From assembly GCA_017307505.1 (NCBI GenBank), contig JAFKEE010000017.1, forward strand, positions 1-64,000: DNA of 64,000 bases, written 5' to 3'. Position 1 is the first letter of the stretch; the number at the start of each line of letters is the position of its first letter. The notes beneath the pieces were generated by a model. It ran no database searches. It was given only the letters and a program-made list of their open reading frames with translations, and was not told the DNA's origin. The DNA comes from Acidobacteriota bacterium (GTDB lineage Bacteria > Acidobacteriota > Terriglobia > Bryobacterales > Bryobacteraceae). Both the position numbers and the translations under genes were made by a program. Shown one piece after another: positions 24,843 to 34,417 of this stretch.

Positions 24843-27326
24843 CTACTGCTCCCTCAATGCCTCCGTGGGTTGAATCCTGAGACTCTGCCGCGTTGGCCCC
24901 AGGGCTGCCAATAGCCCCACGGTTGCGATAAACAGCACCACACCCGTCATCACACACGGCGCGTCGCCCTCTGTGAGGCTCCACCCGGACACTTGCGTCA
25001 ATCCAAGGCCCAGCAACGCGCCCAATGCCACACCCGCCGCCAGTTGGACCAGCGCCCGGGAAAAGACCGCAACCACAATGCGCGTCCTGCTTGCCCCGAG
25101 CGCGACCCGGATCCCAATCTCCCGCCGCCGTTGAGACACAGTGAACGACATGAGCGCGTAGATGCCCGCCGAGGACAGCAGCAGCACACTCAGCGTGATG
25201 CCCAGCAGCACACCCGCTTCCAGGCGGCGAATCCACTGTTCCTTCCTCAGCGCCTCTTCCAGACTTCTTACATCGCGCAGAAAGAGTTCCGGATCCAGCG
25301 TGCCCGCCACCTGCCGCAAGCGCGGGCCGAACGTCTCGGGTGGGCCGCCCTGCAGACGCAGCGCCAGAACCGCTGGCCGCACCTGTCCGGGACGCACCGC
25401 GTGATACACCTTGAACCCGGCATCGTCGCGCCCGGCACTCACGCCCGTGGGAAAGTCGGTGACGACACCACCGATCTCGAACCACTGTCCAGGCTCGTCC
25501 TTGCCCCGGGCATGCTCAACGTAGCGGATGTGCTTCCCCAACGCGTTTCCTCCGAAGACGTTCTGTGCCAGCGACCGGTTCACCACCACCATGGCACCCT
25601 GCCGAGCCTGCCCTGAACCGGCTGGCGCCGTATCGCCCGCTTCGAAGCCCCGGCCCGCCAGCACCGGCACGGCAAAGACACGGAAATAGTTCACCGCCAC
25701 ACGGCTCGACCGCGCGGCATAGGGGCCGCCCTGGATCTCCTTCGCTTCGATCCGGGCGCCCGGCTCATCGCCCGGCTCCGTCATGGCAAATGTGATGCCG
25801 GTGACACGCGGCTCCGACTCGAGCCGGCGCATCAACTCGCTCAGCCTTCCGGCAAAGCGCACCGCCTCGGCAGGTCCCTGCCCAATTGCGCCATCGGCCG
25901 CCGCCGGATCCAGGCCAAGCTGCGCGGACAGAAACTGCCCGGCTGGAAATCCGGGCCCCGCCAAACCGGACTGCAGACTCCCCCACGCATTGAGTACGGA
26001 AGGAGGCAGCAGAGCAACGGCAAACCCGACCTGGGCGACAATCAGCACGGTCCAGGTCTTCCCCAGCCGCATGCCCGCCCCACCGGCGCCCGCCACGCGC
26101 AACCCCGACTCCAACCGGCCGCCGGTGGCTTGCAGGCCCGGAAGAACTCCCACGATCGCGGCAGCCAGCACGCTGAGCGCTCCAGCATACAGAACAGCTT
26201 CCGGCGTCAGGCGGAAGGACACCCAGAATGGCAGTTCCGCCGCAATGTGTTGAGTGGCCCCGGTCACTGACCGCAGGGCAAGCGCCGCGATGACGACCCC
26301 ACCGGCGGCCGCGGCCAGCGAGAGGACGAGCGCCTCCAGGAACAACTGAAGGACGATTCGCCCGCGGCTCGCGCCCAACGCGGTGCGCAGTTCGATCTCA
26401 GCCTGGCGCATCGCTGTCCTCGTATAGACAAGAATTGCGACGTTCAGGCAGACCAGGACCAGCAGCGAGACCACCAGCCCCTGCATTGCCACGAGCCCGG
26501 CCATATCTTCCCGTCCATGCACCTGAAGGACCGGTTGGGGATAGGGCGCCACCTGGGGGCGGAGCTTCGCATACAGTTCAGGATGCGCCTGTGCCGCCCG
26601 CTGGCCGCTGGCGGTTAACTCCGCCTGCGCGCTTTCCAATGTCGCGCCTGCGTCGAGCCGGCCGAACACGGAAAGAGCGGGCCCGGTAAGGGGGACGGGT
26701 TGCGCCGGTCCGGTCCGCAGCGGCACCCAGAAATGGTGATGGATCGGGAAGGCGAAGCCCTTCGGCATGACCCCTACGATCGAATAGGCGGCCGCCCCGA
26801 GTTGGATCTTCCGGTTGAGGATGGCGGGATCGCCGGCGAACCGCCCGCGCCAAATCTCCTCGCTGATGACCACCACCGCCGGTGCTCCACTGTGTTCGTC
26901 GCTCTCGGTCAGCACCCGGCCGAGCAAGGCAGGGACTCGAACCACCTCGAACCCGGACGCGCTCATGGCGGCAACCTGCACGCTCTCCGGGGGCACACCG
27001 GGTTCGACCAGATTCGGAGTCAGCGAGCGGTAGGCGCTGAGCGACCGAATCGATTTCAACCCTTCGCGCCAGAGTTGAAAATCACGCAAGATGCGGGTCT
27101 CGGGCTGATTTGCCTGCGAATCCCAAAGCTCAATGGAGACGATGCGGTCGCCCTGGTCGAACGGCAGGGGCACCAGATAGTTGCGCTGGACGACGCTGAA
27201 GCCGCCGGCCGCGAGCGCCACCGCGACCGCAATGCCGACCCCGCCGGAAAGCGCCAGGCCCGGGTATTTCGCCAGCATCCGGAACCCAAGCTTGACATCC
27301 AGCCGCCAGGAGTGAAGAACGCCCAT
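24843..27326 (-). CDS. Large ABC-type permease of the acidobacterial ADOP / MacB-FtsX family
   Basis: 827 residues, about twice a MacB permease half. An N-terminal membrane helix follows LDVKLGFRMLAKYPG, then a periplasmic MacB-core-like domain (about 60-270), three membrane segments (about 280-400), a fourth near 430, a second periplasmic domain and three C-terminal membrane segments with VSQRRREIGIRVALGASRTR, the FtsX coupling helix. The same signature, ELRTALGASRGRIV, is present in the first half. This duplicated layout is the ADOP family, common in Acidobacteria and usually without its own ATPase, as here. Its substrate is unknown; it presumably moves lipids, peptides or lipoproteins with a separately encoded MacB-like ATPase. 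Confidence 0.92.
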   Translation of the reverse strand: MGVLHSWRLDVKLGFRMLAKYPGLALSGGVGIAVAVALAAGGFSVVQRNYLVPLPFDQGDRIVSIELWDSQANQPETRILRDFQLWREGLKSIRSLSAYRSLTPNLVEPGVPPESVQVAAMSASGFEVVRVPALLGRVLTESDEHSGAPAVVVISEEIWRGRFAGDPAILNRKIQLGAAAYSIVGVMPKGFAFPIHHHFWVPLRTGPAQPVPLTGPALSVFGRLDAGATLESAQAELTASGQRAAQAHPELYAKLRPQVAPYPQPVLQVHGREDMAGLVAMQGLVVSLLVLVCLNVAILVYTRTAMRQAEIELRTALGASRGRIVLQLFLEALVLSLAAAAGGVVIAALALRSVTGATQHIAAELPFWVSFRLTPEAVLYAGALSVLAAAIVGVLPGLQATGGRLESGLRVAGAGGAGMRLGKTWTVLIVAQVGFAVALLPPSVLNAWGSLQSGLAGPGFPAGQFLSAQLGLDPAAADGAIGQGPAEAVRFAGRLSELMRRLESEPRVTGITFAMTEPGDEPGARIEAKEIQGGPYAARSSRVAVNYFRVFAVPVLAGRGFEAGDTAPAGSGQARQGAMVVVNRSLAQNVFGGNALGKHIRYVEHARGKDEPGQWFEIGGVVTDFPTGVSAGRDDAGFKVYHAVRPGQVRPAVLALRLQGGPPETFGPRLRQVAGTLDPELFLRDVRSLEEALRKEQWIRRLEAGVLLGITLSVLLLSSAGIYALMSFTVSQRRREIGIRVALGASRTRIVVAVFSRALVQLAAGVALGALLGLGLTQVSGWSLTEGDAPCVMTGVVLFIATVGLLAALGPTRQSLRIQPTEALREQ

Positions 27327-27505
27327 AGGTTCAACTGGCAGACGTATCCGGAGCCGAATTATTTCACGCGGGCGCGAGCAAAAATGGGGTTCGCGTAGCC
27401 CTCAGGATGTTGTTGACGAGGTGCCCCTTGTGTGACCGGCGATCCGATGATGAGCCGCCCGGCACGTCTCGTTTGCCTCGTCAACCTGCGGGGCGGGAAG
27501 ATTTC

Positions 27506-27547
27506 TTGACAGGCTGACTGTACCGCTGTACCCTTGATCAGGTACAG
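27506..27547 (+). promoter_or_regulatory. Promoter and overlapping operator of the gntR-ABC operon
   Basis: TTGACA (27506-27511), 17 bp, then TACCCT (27529-27534). An exact inverted repeat CTGTACC (27526-27532) / GGTACAG (27541-27547) overlaps the -10 and the predicted transcript start, and an extra CTGTACC lies at 27519-27525. Binding there would block the polymerase, so autorepression by the GntR protein is the simplest reading. Confidence 0.72.
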
Positions 27548-27551
27548 TAGT

Positions 27552-27947
27552 TTGCAGTTCAAACTCAATCTTTCAGCGGGCCAGCCTCTCTATGCGCAAC
27601 TGGTCCAGCAGGTTCGACATGGTATCGAAACCGGGGTCCTCCAGGATGGGGATGTGCTGCCCGGCATTCGCACCCTGGCCGAGACGTTGGCAGTAGGCCA
27701 CAACACTATCGCCAAGGCTTACTCGGAGCTCGAGCATGAAGGATTACTGGAACTGCGGCAAGGCCTTGGCGCGTACATCACCGCGAGGCGAAGACAGAAA
27801 TCGAGGGCCGAATTGCTCCGATCCGCGAGGGAGAGCATGCGGGCGTTTGTAGCCAGCCTGCGGGATAAAGGACTGACCGACGAAGAGATCCTCCGCCTAG
27901 CTGAGGCTGAGATTCTCTACTCGGATTCGCTTGTGGAGGGACGATGA
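27552..27947 (+). CDS. GntR-family regulator, YtrA subfamily
   Basis: 131 residues from a TTG at 27552. The expected N-terminus of YtrA proteins (QFKLNLSAGQPLYAQLVQQV) begins there; a TTG at 27534 would lie on the -10. No ribosome-binding site is present and the transcript would begin only about ten bases upstream, so translation is probably leaderless or nearly so. The winged helix has LPGIRTLAETLAVGHNTIAKAY; the short C-terminal part has two helices for dimerisation and no ligand domain, as in YtrA. It is the first gene of a four-gene operon with an ABC exporter. Confidence 0.93.
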   Translation: MQFKLNLSAGQPLYAQLVQQVRHGIETGVLQDGDVLPGIRTLAETLAVGHNTIAKAYSELEHEGLLELRQGLGAYITARRRQKSRAELLRSARESMRAFVASLRDKGLTDEEILRLAEAEILYSDSLVEGR

Positions 27948-28840
27948 CGCCCGACTATGTAATTGAGGTCAGCGGTCTGACCAAGAAATACGGCACGGTT
28001 CAGGCGGTAAACAACATCACATTCCATGTGCCGGCCGGCAGCGTAACGGGATTCCTCGGCCGAAATGGCGCTGGCAAGAGCACTACCATCAAGATGCTCC
28101 TCGGCATGATTTCTCCCACATCGGGCAGCGGCACGATGTTGGGAGCGCGCATCGATGTGGCGGCAGAAAGCCTTCAGGCGCGCCGTAGAGTCGCCTTTGT
28201 GGGGGAAGACAAAGGTCTTTACCCGTACATGACGGTTCAACAACTGATCCGCTTCACGCGTTCCTTCTACCGCGACTGGCAGCCTGAAGTCGAGGCCACA
28301 CTGCTGCGACGGTACGCCCTGCCGCTGAACCGCAAAGTCAGAGAACTCTCGAAGGGCATGCGAACCAAACTTGCGCTGCTGCTCGCCCTCGCCCGCCGGC
28401 CCGCGTTGCTGATTCTCGATGAACCGACGGAAGGGCTCGATCCCGTGTCCATAGAGGATCTTCTCCAATCCCTCTCGGGCTGTACCGCGGAAGGCACAAC
28501 CGTCTTCTTCTCCTCACACCAGTTGAGTGAGGTGGAGCGAATTGCCGATGAGATTCTCATCCTGGATCGCGGGCGACTCGCCATGTCGTTTTCGATGGAC
28601 CAGTTGCGCGAGAGCTACCGCTGGGTGAATGCCGGTTTCGACAAGCAGCCCCCAAGCTTTGAGTTCAAGATCCCAGGTGTCGAACATTCTCATACTAACG
28701 GCCGCCAGGTGGTTGCGCTGGTCAAAGGCGATGCCGACCGCGTCGCCCGGCATGCAAAGGATCTCGGGGCGGTCTCCGTCGAGATTGCCCCGGCCAGCCT
28801 TCGGGAAATCTTCCTCGACACGGTGAAGGATCACGCCTGA
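27944..28840 (+). CDS. ABC transporter ATP-binding protein (YtrB-like)
   Basis: 298 residues, ATGA overlap with gntR. Walker A GRNGAGKST near 41, signature LSKGM, Walker B LLILDEPTEGLDP and SSHQ switch are complete; about 80 residues follow with no known motif. In the YtrA-controlled operons of Gram-positive bacteria such ATPases drive a small exporter induced by cell-wall or membrane stress. The same role is inferred here, with the two membrane proteins downstream as permeases. Confidence 0.92.
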   Translation: MTPDYVIEVSGLTKKYGTVQAVNNITFHVPAGSVTGFLGRNGAGKSTTIKMLLGMISPTSGSGTMLGARIDVAAESLQARRRVAFVGEDKGLYPYMTVQQLIRFTRSFYRDWQPEVEATLLRRYALPLNRKVRELSKGMRTKLALLLALARRPALLILDEPTEGLDPVSIEDLLQSLSGCTAEGTTVFFSSHQLSEVERIADEILILDRGRLAMSFSMDQLRESYRWVNAGFDKQPPSFEFKIPGVEHSHTNGRQVVALVKGDADRVARHAKDLGAVSVEIAPASLREIFLDTVKDHA

Positions 28841-29580
28841 TGCTCTGGTACAAAGCATGGCGGGAGACCCGGAACAGGTTCATGATATGTGTGCTCACGC
28901 TCATCTGGGTGTGTACGGTCATTCTGGTCCTTCAAAGCCGCTCGCGTTTCCAGTCTTCGCCCCCCATGGATTATGCGGCTTATGTCTGGAATGCGATCTA
29001 CAAGGACTACGTCCGCAATCTATTCGTCGTGCTCGTAATGGTGCTCGGCTGTGGGGGCCTGCGCCAGGAACAGGCGGCCGGAACCGCGGGATTCACACTG
29101 GCCCTGCCTGTCAGGCGATCTCATCTGGTGATGGTGCGGGCGGCGGTGGGCATCCTGGAAGTAGTGATCTCGGCGCTTGTTCCGGCCTTCATCATACCCG
29201 TACTTTCCCGATTCACGGGAGAGCAATACGCAGTATCGCAAGCCCTCCAATTCGCCATCCTTTGGGCCTGCTGCGGTGTGCTGGTTTTCGGCCTCGCCCA
29301 ACTTCTGTCCACGGTCATCCCCGGCGTCGCCTCGGCGTGGATCACCTGTTTCCTTGTGACGATGCTCTATACGGCGATCGTGAATGTTTCAGAACTCGAC
29401 AAATATCCCGGCCTCGATTGCTTCAAGATCATGAGCGGAGCGCGCCTTTCCTATTTCAATCCGTCCGAGCATGCGATCACCGGCCCCCTGCCGTGGCTGC
29501 CGCTGGGCGTGATTGTCGTCCTCGGAGCCGGCTGCGTGGTCCTGGCCACACGCATTCTCGAATCCAGAGACTTCTCCTGA
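28840..29580 (+). CDS. ABC-2-type permease, first of a paralogous pair
   Basis: 246 residues, overlapping the ATPase stop by one base (TGATG). About six membrane segments are visible, with the first after MLWYKAWRETRNRFM and a TLALPVRRSHL-type loop near 87-97 that is also found in the next gene. The two share the same start pattern and length, so they arose by duplication and probably form a heterodimeric channel with the upstream ATPase. Confidence 0.85.
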   Translation: MLWYKAWRETRNRFMICVLTLIWVCTVILVLQSRSRFQSSPPMDYAAYVWNAIYKDYVRNLFVVLVMVLGCGGLRQEQAAGTAGFTLALPVRRSHLVMVRAAVGILEVVISALVPAFIIPVLSRFTGEQYAVSQALQFAILWACCGVLVFGLAQLLSTVIPGVASAWITCFLVTMLYTAIVNVSELDKYPGLDCFKIMSGARLSYFNPSEHAITGPLPWLPLGVIVVLGAGCVVLATRILESRDFS

Positions 29581-29596
29581 CCAGCGAGGTGCCTGA

Positions 29597-30349
29597 GTGA
29601 TGCTCTTCTACAAAGCATGGCTGGAAAGCCGCTCCCGGTTCTTCATCGGGCTCATTGTGATCGCCGCGCTCTGTTGTGTGTTTGTCCTCTTCCACGAGTT
29701 ATTCCGCTCGCGAATGCAGACCACACGGGGCACCCTGCCATACCAGGACTACATCTACCTGCGCGTTTACGGCGGATTCGTTCGCGGCATCTTTCTTCTG
29801 GTGGCGATCGTGCTTGGTCTGGGAGGACTGAATGCTGAACGGGGACGGAACACGCTGATGTTCACGCTGGCCTTGCCCGTACGCCGCGGCTATCTGCTCG
29901 CCACCCGCGCCATGACAGGATTGGCTGAAGTGGCGACCCTTGCCCTGCTGCCTGCGCTGCTGATCCCCTGGCTGTCGGCTGGAGCCGGCCAAGTCTATCC
30001 GGCGTTTCAGTCCTGGAACTTTTTCGTACTGTGGGTCGCGATCGGCTGGGCCCTTTTCGCCTCGGCGTTCCTGGCATCCTGTGTGTTTGAGAACGATTAC
30101 TCGGCGCTCACCGCAGCGCTGATCGCTTTCTACATTTACCCTTTAGCGGTCGCCAGGACGCCATTCCTCCGGCCATACCCCTTGCACATTCACTACATCA
30201 TGAACGGAACCGGGATGCCGTACTTCGATCCCCAGACCCACAGCTTCGTGGGCCCCTTGCCGTGGGCGATTCTTGGTGGGGTTTTGCTGGTATCGGTTGC
30301 GCTGATTTACCTTGCCTCTCAACTACCAGTCAGAATGGACCGATCCTAG
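29597..30349 (+). CDS. ABC-2-type permease, second of a paralogous pair
   Basis: 250 residues with GAGGTG upstream. It begins MLFYKAWLESRSRFF, parallel to its neighbour, and has MFTLALPVRRGYLLATRAM in the loop between membrane segments. About six membrane segments. It is the last gene of the gntR-ABC operon; a weak GC-rich dyad follows. Confidence 0.85.
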   Translation: MMLFYKAWLESRSRFFIGLIVIAALCCVFVLFHELFRSRMQTTRGTLPYQDYIYLRVYGGFVRGIFLLVAIVLGLGGLNAERGRNTLMFTLALPVRRGYLLATRAMTGLAEVATLALLPALLIPWLSAGAGQVYPAFQSWNFFVLWVAIGWALFASAFLASCVFENDYSALTAALIAFYIYPLAVARTPFLRPYPLHIHYIMNGTGMPYFDPQTHSFVGPLPWAILGGVLLVSVALIYLASQLPVRMDRS

Positions 30350-30492
30350 CGGGCCAAGCCGAGGCAACCGGGCCCACTTCTCGCCCTAAAACCCAGCAAC
30401 CGGCTCCAGGGCACGCAAAGCCGAAGGATGTTCCCGATCGGCACTATGCGCCGTCTGTGCCAAACCGATTGGATGAGCCGGGAAAGGCGGAT

Positions 30493-30990
30493 TTACTTCT
30501 TCGCGTCGACCGGGACGGCGGGCGCATCGGGATTATTGATGTCATCCACGATCTTCCAGGTTCCATCCATCTGCTTCCCATACACCGTCAGATACTTGCC
30601 CTTTTCGCGCAGGACCTTTTTCGATTTCGGGTCCGTCATCGTCATTGTGTACGCGCCGGTGGTATAGCCGAGGTCCCCCGAGGCCGTCGCTTCCACCTTG
30701 GCGGTGTTGAATGACATGGAGAAGTTCGGGTCGGCCATCATCTCTTTGAGGAGGGGCTTTATGTCCGCACCCTTCACTGCAGGCATATTCGTCATCATCA
30801 AAGTCGCATCCAGCGAGTACATGGATGCCGATAGGCCGGCATCGCGCTTGCCGAAGGCCCGGATCGCCGTCTCTTCGGCGGCCCGAATCCCATAGACAGC
30901 TTCCGCGTGGTGATCCACCTGCGGCGGCGGTGTTTTGGCACACCCTGCGAGCAACCCGAAGAGAATCACGGGCAGGACTGACTTGTTCAT
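30493..30990 (-). CDS. Lipoprotein with a SnoaL/DUF4440-like domain
   Basis: 165 residues. The start MNKSVLPVILFGLLAGC is a lipoprotein signal with a proper lipobox (LLAGC, Cys17). The mature domain fits the NTF2-like DUF4440 fold (RAAEETAIRAFGKRDA, then SMYSLDATLMM, and TGAYTMTMTDP before DGTWKIVDD). Such domains bind small ligands or act as accessory domains; no catalytic residues are recognisable. It stands alone on the minus strand. Confidence 0.85.
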   Translation of the reverse strand: MNKSVLPVILFGLLAGCAKTPPPQVDHHAEAVYGIRAAEETAIRAFGKRDAGLSASMYSLDATLMMTNMPAVKGADIKPLLKEMMADPNFSMSFNTAKVEATASGDLGYTTGAYTMTMTDPKSKKVLREKGKYLTVYGKQMDGTWKIVDDINNPDAPAVPVDAKK

Positions 30991-31123
30991 CGTCCAATTC
31001 TAAACGACACTTACCATCGAAGCCGAACTCTCCTGGGCTCGCGAGGGTGCGTGTCCAAGGCGTGAAGAAACCGGAGAACTCGCCGCCCGGAGGCGGAACG
31101 GACCCTGTACGCCGGCGACGGGG

Positions 31124-31573
31124 CTATAAATGCTGATCCAGCGATGACGCCAGTTCTACGAAATGCGGGTGACGGGCGTGGAGTCGCAACCGGTCGATGA
31201 ACAGCCTCGCCCAGGAGAGATGCTCCCGTTCAAACAACGCCAGGGTCGTTTCGCCGACGTCTTCGGACAGGAGGTGCGCATAGAAAAGGAGCAGGAGCCC
31301 GAGGTGATCGGCCGGTTCATTCTCCGCAGCGGGCTCGAAGCCGTGTTTCCTATACCAGGCGAGCGCGGCGTGATGAGAGGGCCCCATTAACCTTGGGTGT
31401 TCGCCCTGGTCCTCCTGGTAGATGGATTGCCATGGCGGGGCCAGCGCACCCTGCGGACTGAGGAAGAGCCGCACGAACTCCTTCTCTGCTTCCAGGTCCT
31501 CGGAAGGCGGCCGGAGCAGGGCCTGGCCCAGATCCGAATAGATCCGGGCCAGATCGACTGGTGCGTCTGTCAT
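31124..31573 (-). CDS. TorD/NarJ-like molybdoenzyme chaperone
   Basis: 149 residues, all helical. The order LARIYSDLGQALLRPPSEDL, then FVRLFLSP and HLGLLLLFYAHLL is typical of the TorD/DmsD family, which binds the twin-arginine signal of a molybdoenzyme and holds it until the cofactor is inserted. It overlaps the stop of the molybdoenzyme gene by 4 nt and follows it, so it is the dedicated chaperone. It is shorter than E. coli TorD (199). Confidence 0.85.
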   Translation of the reverse strand: MTDAPVDLARIYSDLGQALLRPPSEDLEAEKEFVRLFLSPQGALAPPWQSIYQEDQGEHPRLMGPSHHAALAWYRKHGFEPAAENEPADHLGLLLLFYAHLLSEDVGETTLALFEREHLSWARLFIDRLRLHARHPHFVELASSLDQHL

Positions 31574-33807
31574 AAGGGTTCTACCGAGCAGACGACATCC
31601 ATGATGCAGGACGCGCCGCCGTAGTTGCCGGCCGCCACGAAGTCGTCGATGGACGGGTTGGGCACGAGGTCGCCATCGCGCGCGCCTTTGCCGCCGGCTG
31701 CGCCGAGGTAGCGCGAGCGGTGACCGAAGCCGTGGGCCACCAGGACCGCGTCCGGCCGAACGATCTCGCTGAGGTGAGCGGGCAGTTCAAGCTGGCCCGC
31801 GCGGGAGCGCAGGAGTACGGTCTGCCCTTCCTTGATCTTCATTGTCGCCGCCAGCGCCGGATTCATGATGGCGGCGTTGGTCGGCATGATCTCATTCAGG
31901 ATGCGGTTGTTTTCGGTCGAATTCCGCTTGTGGATACCTGGGATAAAGGTGAGGTAGTACAAGGGGTAGTGCTCATCGGGCATCGCGCGTTTGGGATGCC
32001 ATTTGGGCAGCGCCTCGGCGCCGCGGGCCGGGAATTGCGGGATGTAGATCTGGCATTTGTTGTTCGGGTCGCCGGTGGCAAACGTAGTGCGCGGAACAAA
32101 CGGGGCCGGCTTCTCGACGATTCCCTTGGCTTTGAAGTCGGCGAAGTTCTCGCCGAGCCCGGCGCGTTTCACCTTCTCGTCCAGCAGGGTATTGGGATTG
32201 ATCCAGGAGCCGTCGGCCAGTTTGAAATAATCCGGACAAAGCCGCTTGCCGAGTTCGATGCCGACGTAGGCCGCCGACTTGGTTTCGAAGATCGGCGCCG
32301 CCACGGCCGTGCGCGGTACGGCTTGCGGGTATTTGGCCTGGTAGTCACGCACCACGACATCATTCGTCTCCAGATACATCGCCGAGGGGAGGACGATATC
32401 GGCCATGGAGACAGTGTCCGTGGGCAGGAAGTCCATCACCACGGTGAAGTCCACCTGCTTCATCGCCTCTTCCATCGTGGAGGGGTTCGGGAACGCCAGG
32501 ATTGTGTAAGCGTTCCAGAACGCGAACTTGATCATGCCGGGGAACTTGTTCAACATGCCGTCGGCCAGCGTGGAGAACAGCCCGCTGTCGGTTTCCTGCA
32601 CCAATGGCAGCTTGTCCCGGCCATCCACACGGCGGCCCTTCCTGGCCGGATAGGCCGGCGGCGGATAGACCGCATCGACGCCCGGCACCGTATAGGTACG
32701 GGCAAAGTAGCGGCCACCCGGGCGGTCGACGGTGCCGGCCAGGATGTTGAGGATGGAGATGGCATGAACCAGTTGCGTCGCGTTCATGTAGTTGGCGCAG
32801 AGCGTCTTCTTGTGCGCGGGCGCGATGCTGGCGCCGGAGGCCGCGAATTCGCGCGCGATGCGGCGGATGTCCGCCGCGGGTACGCCACTCTGCTGCTCCG
32901 CCCACTCGGGCGTGTACTCGGCAAAGTGGGCCCGGATCTCCTTCTCATACTGGGCAAAGTTCGTGTAGTTGGTGACGAACTCCTTGTTGTAGAGGTCTTC
33001 ACCGACGATCACCTGGATCATGGCTAGCGCGACGGCCAGATCGGTGCCCGGGTTGATGTTGTGCCATTCGCTGGCCATCCGCGAGGTGGCTGTGTAGGTG
33101 GGGGAGAAGTGAACCACTTTGGCGCCTTTTGAGCGCGCCTTTACGATGCCGTTGGCATAGACAATTTTGGCCTTGGCCACGAGGTCCCAACCGAACAGGA
33201 GAATGTAGTTGGAGTTCTCGAAGTCGTTGCACCAGGTCTTGCCGCCGGTGGTGTACTTCTGCAGGATGCGGTCAGTCTGGAAGCAAACGTCGATGTGATC
33301 GATGCGATTGACCACGCCCATGGCGTTCATGAAGCGGGACCACAGATCCGGACTGGGCAAGGTGACGAACAGCAGCGCCTCGGTGCCGTACGCATCGACA
33401 GTGGTTTTCATCCTGGCCGCGATGGTGTCCAGCGCTTCTTCCCAACTGATTCGAACCCAACCAGGATCCACATTGAAGCCCTTTTCGGGATTGGTGCGCT
33501 TCATGGGGTACTTCAGGCGGTCCGGATCATAGAGGAAGCCGGCCCCCGCGGCACCCTTGCCGCACAGATGGCCTTCGCCGTGGGCGTCCCCGGGGAGACC
33601 TTCAATAAACTTCACCACTCCGTCCTGCAAAGTGGCCTGCAAGCCACAGGCGGGCGAGCAGACGCCGCAGCAACTGGTCACCTTGGTGGCGGTTGCATTC
33701 AACGAGCCGGCCGCCTTGAAGTATTGTCCAAACGACGGCAGAGCCGCGGGCGCCGTCAACAGACCCATGCCCGTATATTTGATGAGATTGCGTCGTGTGA
33801 GTGCCAT
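31570..33807 (-). CDS. Exported molybdopterin oxidoreductase (DMSO reductase family)
   Basis: 745 residues with AAGGAG before the ATG. A twin-arginine signal (LTRRNLIKYTGMG) directs export of the folded enzyme. The [4Fe-4S] motif CCGVCSPACGL with a later Cys (HLCGKG) follows, then the bis-MGD domains; a cysteine in IDVCFQTDR may be the molybdenum ligand. The family includes polysulfide, thiosulfate, tetrathionate and arsenate reductases; the length and the FeS partner fit the PhsA/PsrA branch best, but the substrate is not determined. It is the middle gene of the FeS-Mo-chaperone operon, with no membrane anchor encoded nearby. Confidence 0.9.
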   Translation of the reverse strand: MALTRRNLIKYTGMGLLTAPAALPSFGQYFKAAGSLNATATKVTSCCGVCSPACGLQATLQDGVVKFIEGLPGDAHGEGHLCGKGAAGAGFLYDPDRLKYPMKRTNPEKGFNVDPGWVRISWEEALDTIAARMKTTVDAYGTEALLFVTLPSPDLWSRFMNAMGVVNRIDHIDVCFQTDRILQKYTTGGKTWCNDFENSNYILLFGWDLVAKAKIVYANGIVKARSKGAKVVHFSPTYTATSRMASEWHNINPGTDLAVALAMIQVIVGEDLYNKEFVTNYTNFAQYEKEIRAHFAEYTPEWAEQQSGVPAADIRRIAREFAASGASIAPAHKKTLCANYMNATQLVHAISILNILAGTVDRPGGRYFARTYTVPGVDAVYPPPAYPARKGRRVDGRDKLPLVQETDSGLFSTLADGMLNKFPGMIKFAFWNAYTILAFPNPSTMEEAMKQVDFTVVMDFLPTDTVSMADIVLPSAMYLETNDVVVRDYQAKYPQAVPRTAVAAPIFETKSAAYVGIELGKRLCPDYFKLADGSWINPNTLLDEKVKRAGLGENFADFKAKGIVEKPAPFVPRTTFATGDPNNKCQIYIPQFPARGAEALPKWHPKRAMPDEHYPLYYLTFIPGIHKRNSTENNRILNEIMPTNAAIMNPALAATMKIKEGQTVLLRSRAGQLELPAHLSEIVRPDAVLVAHGFGHRSRYLGAAGGKGARDGDLVPNPSIDDFVAAGNYGGASCIMDVVCSVEPL

Positions 33808-33817
33808 GATGTGCTCC

Positions 33818-34369
33818 TTACTTCTCCGGGTAGAGGTCGTTGACGAACCGGATTCGGGGGTGCGTCATCCAGGGACTGGAGAAATTGGCAGTCTGGACGG
33901 CGCCCTTCTGTTCGATCTCGCTCCACTTGCCCCACTGCAACGCACCTGTCGGGCAGACCGTGGCGCAGGCCGGCTGCAGCTCCATTTCAATGCGATCGAA
34001 GCAGCCCGTGCACTTCTCCATGCGGGCCGTGCGCTTGTTGAACTGGGGCGCCTGGTAAGGGCAGAAGGCGGCGCACTGCTGGCAGCCTACGCACTTTGAC
34101 TGGTCGATCTGCACCGTGCCGTCTTCCGGCCGCCGGGAGATCGCCTTCACCGGGCAGACCTTCATGCAATTGGCGATCTCGCAATGATTGCACGCTCCGG
34201 AGAGCGCCTGGAGGCGCACCTGGGGGAATACCCCGGTCTCATATACCTTCACCTGGCGGTAGCGGACGCCGACACCAGTCTCCACACCGTTCCACTGTTT
34301 GCAGGCGGATTCGCAGGCCCTGCATTCCACGCAGCGTTTGGGGTCCAATAGCCAACCGTATGTTTCCAT
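33818..34369 (-). CDS. 4Fe-4S ferredoxin-type electron-transfer subunit (DmsB/PhsB-like)
   Basis: 183 residues with four cysteine clusters (CVECRACESAC, CNHCEIANCMKVC, CVGCQQCAAFC and CTGC with CATVC), sixteen cysteines for four [4Fe-4S] centres as in DmsB/PhsB/NrfC. It passes electrons between a quinol oxidase anchor and the molybdenum subunit. It has no signal of its own, so it would be exported as a hitchhiker with the Tat-targeted subunit encoded 10 bp downstream. GGAG lies nine bases upstream. It is the first gene of the operon. Confidence 0.93.
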   Translation of the reverse strand: METYGWLLDPKRCVECRACESACKQWNGVETGVGVRYRQVKVYETGVFPQVRLQALSGACNHCEIANCMKVCPVKAISRRPEDGTVQIDQSKCVGCQQCAAFCPYQAPQFNKRTARMEKCTGCFDRIEMELQPACATVCPTGALQWGKWSEIEQKGAVQTANFSSPWMTHPRIRFVNDLYPEK

Positions 34370-34417
34370 CGAGAATCACTCCGTGCGCGCATCGCGCCAT
34401 TGGCGGATGTTTGCAAT

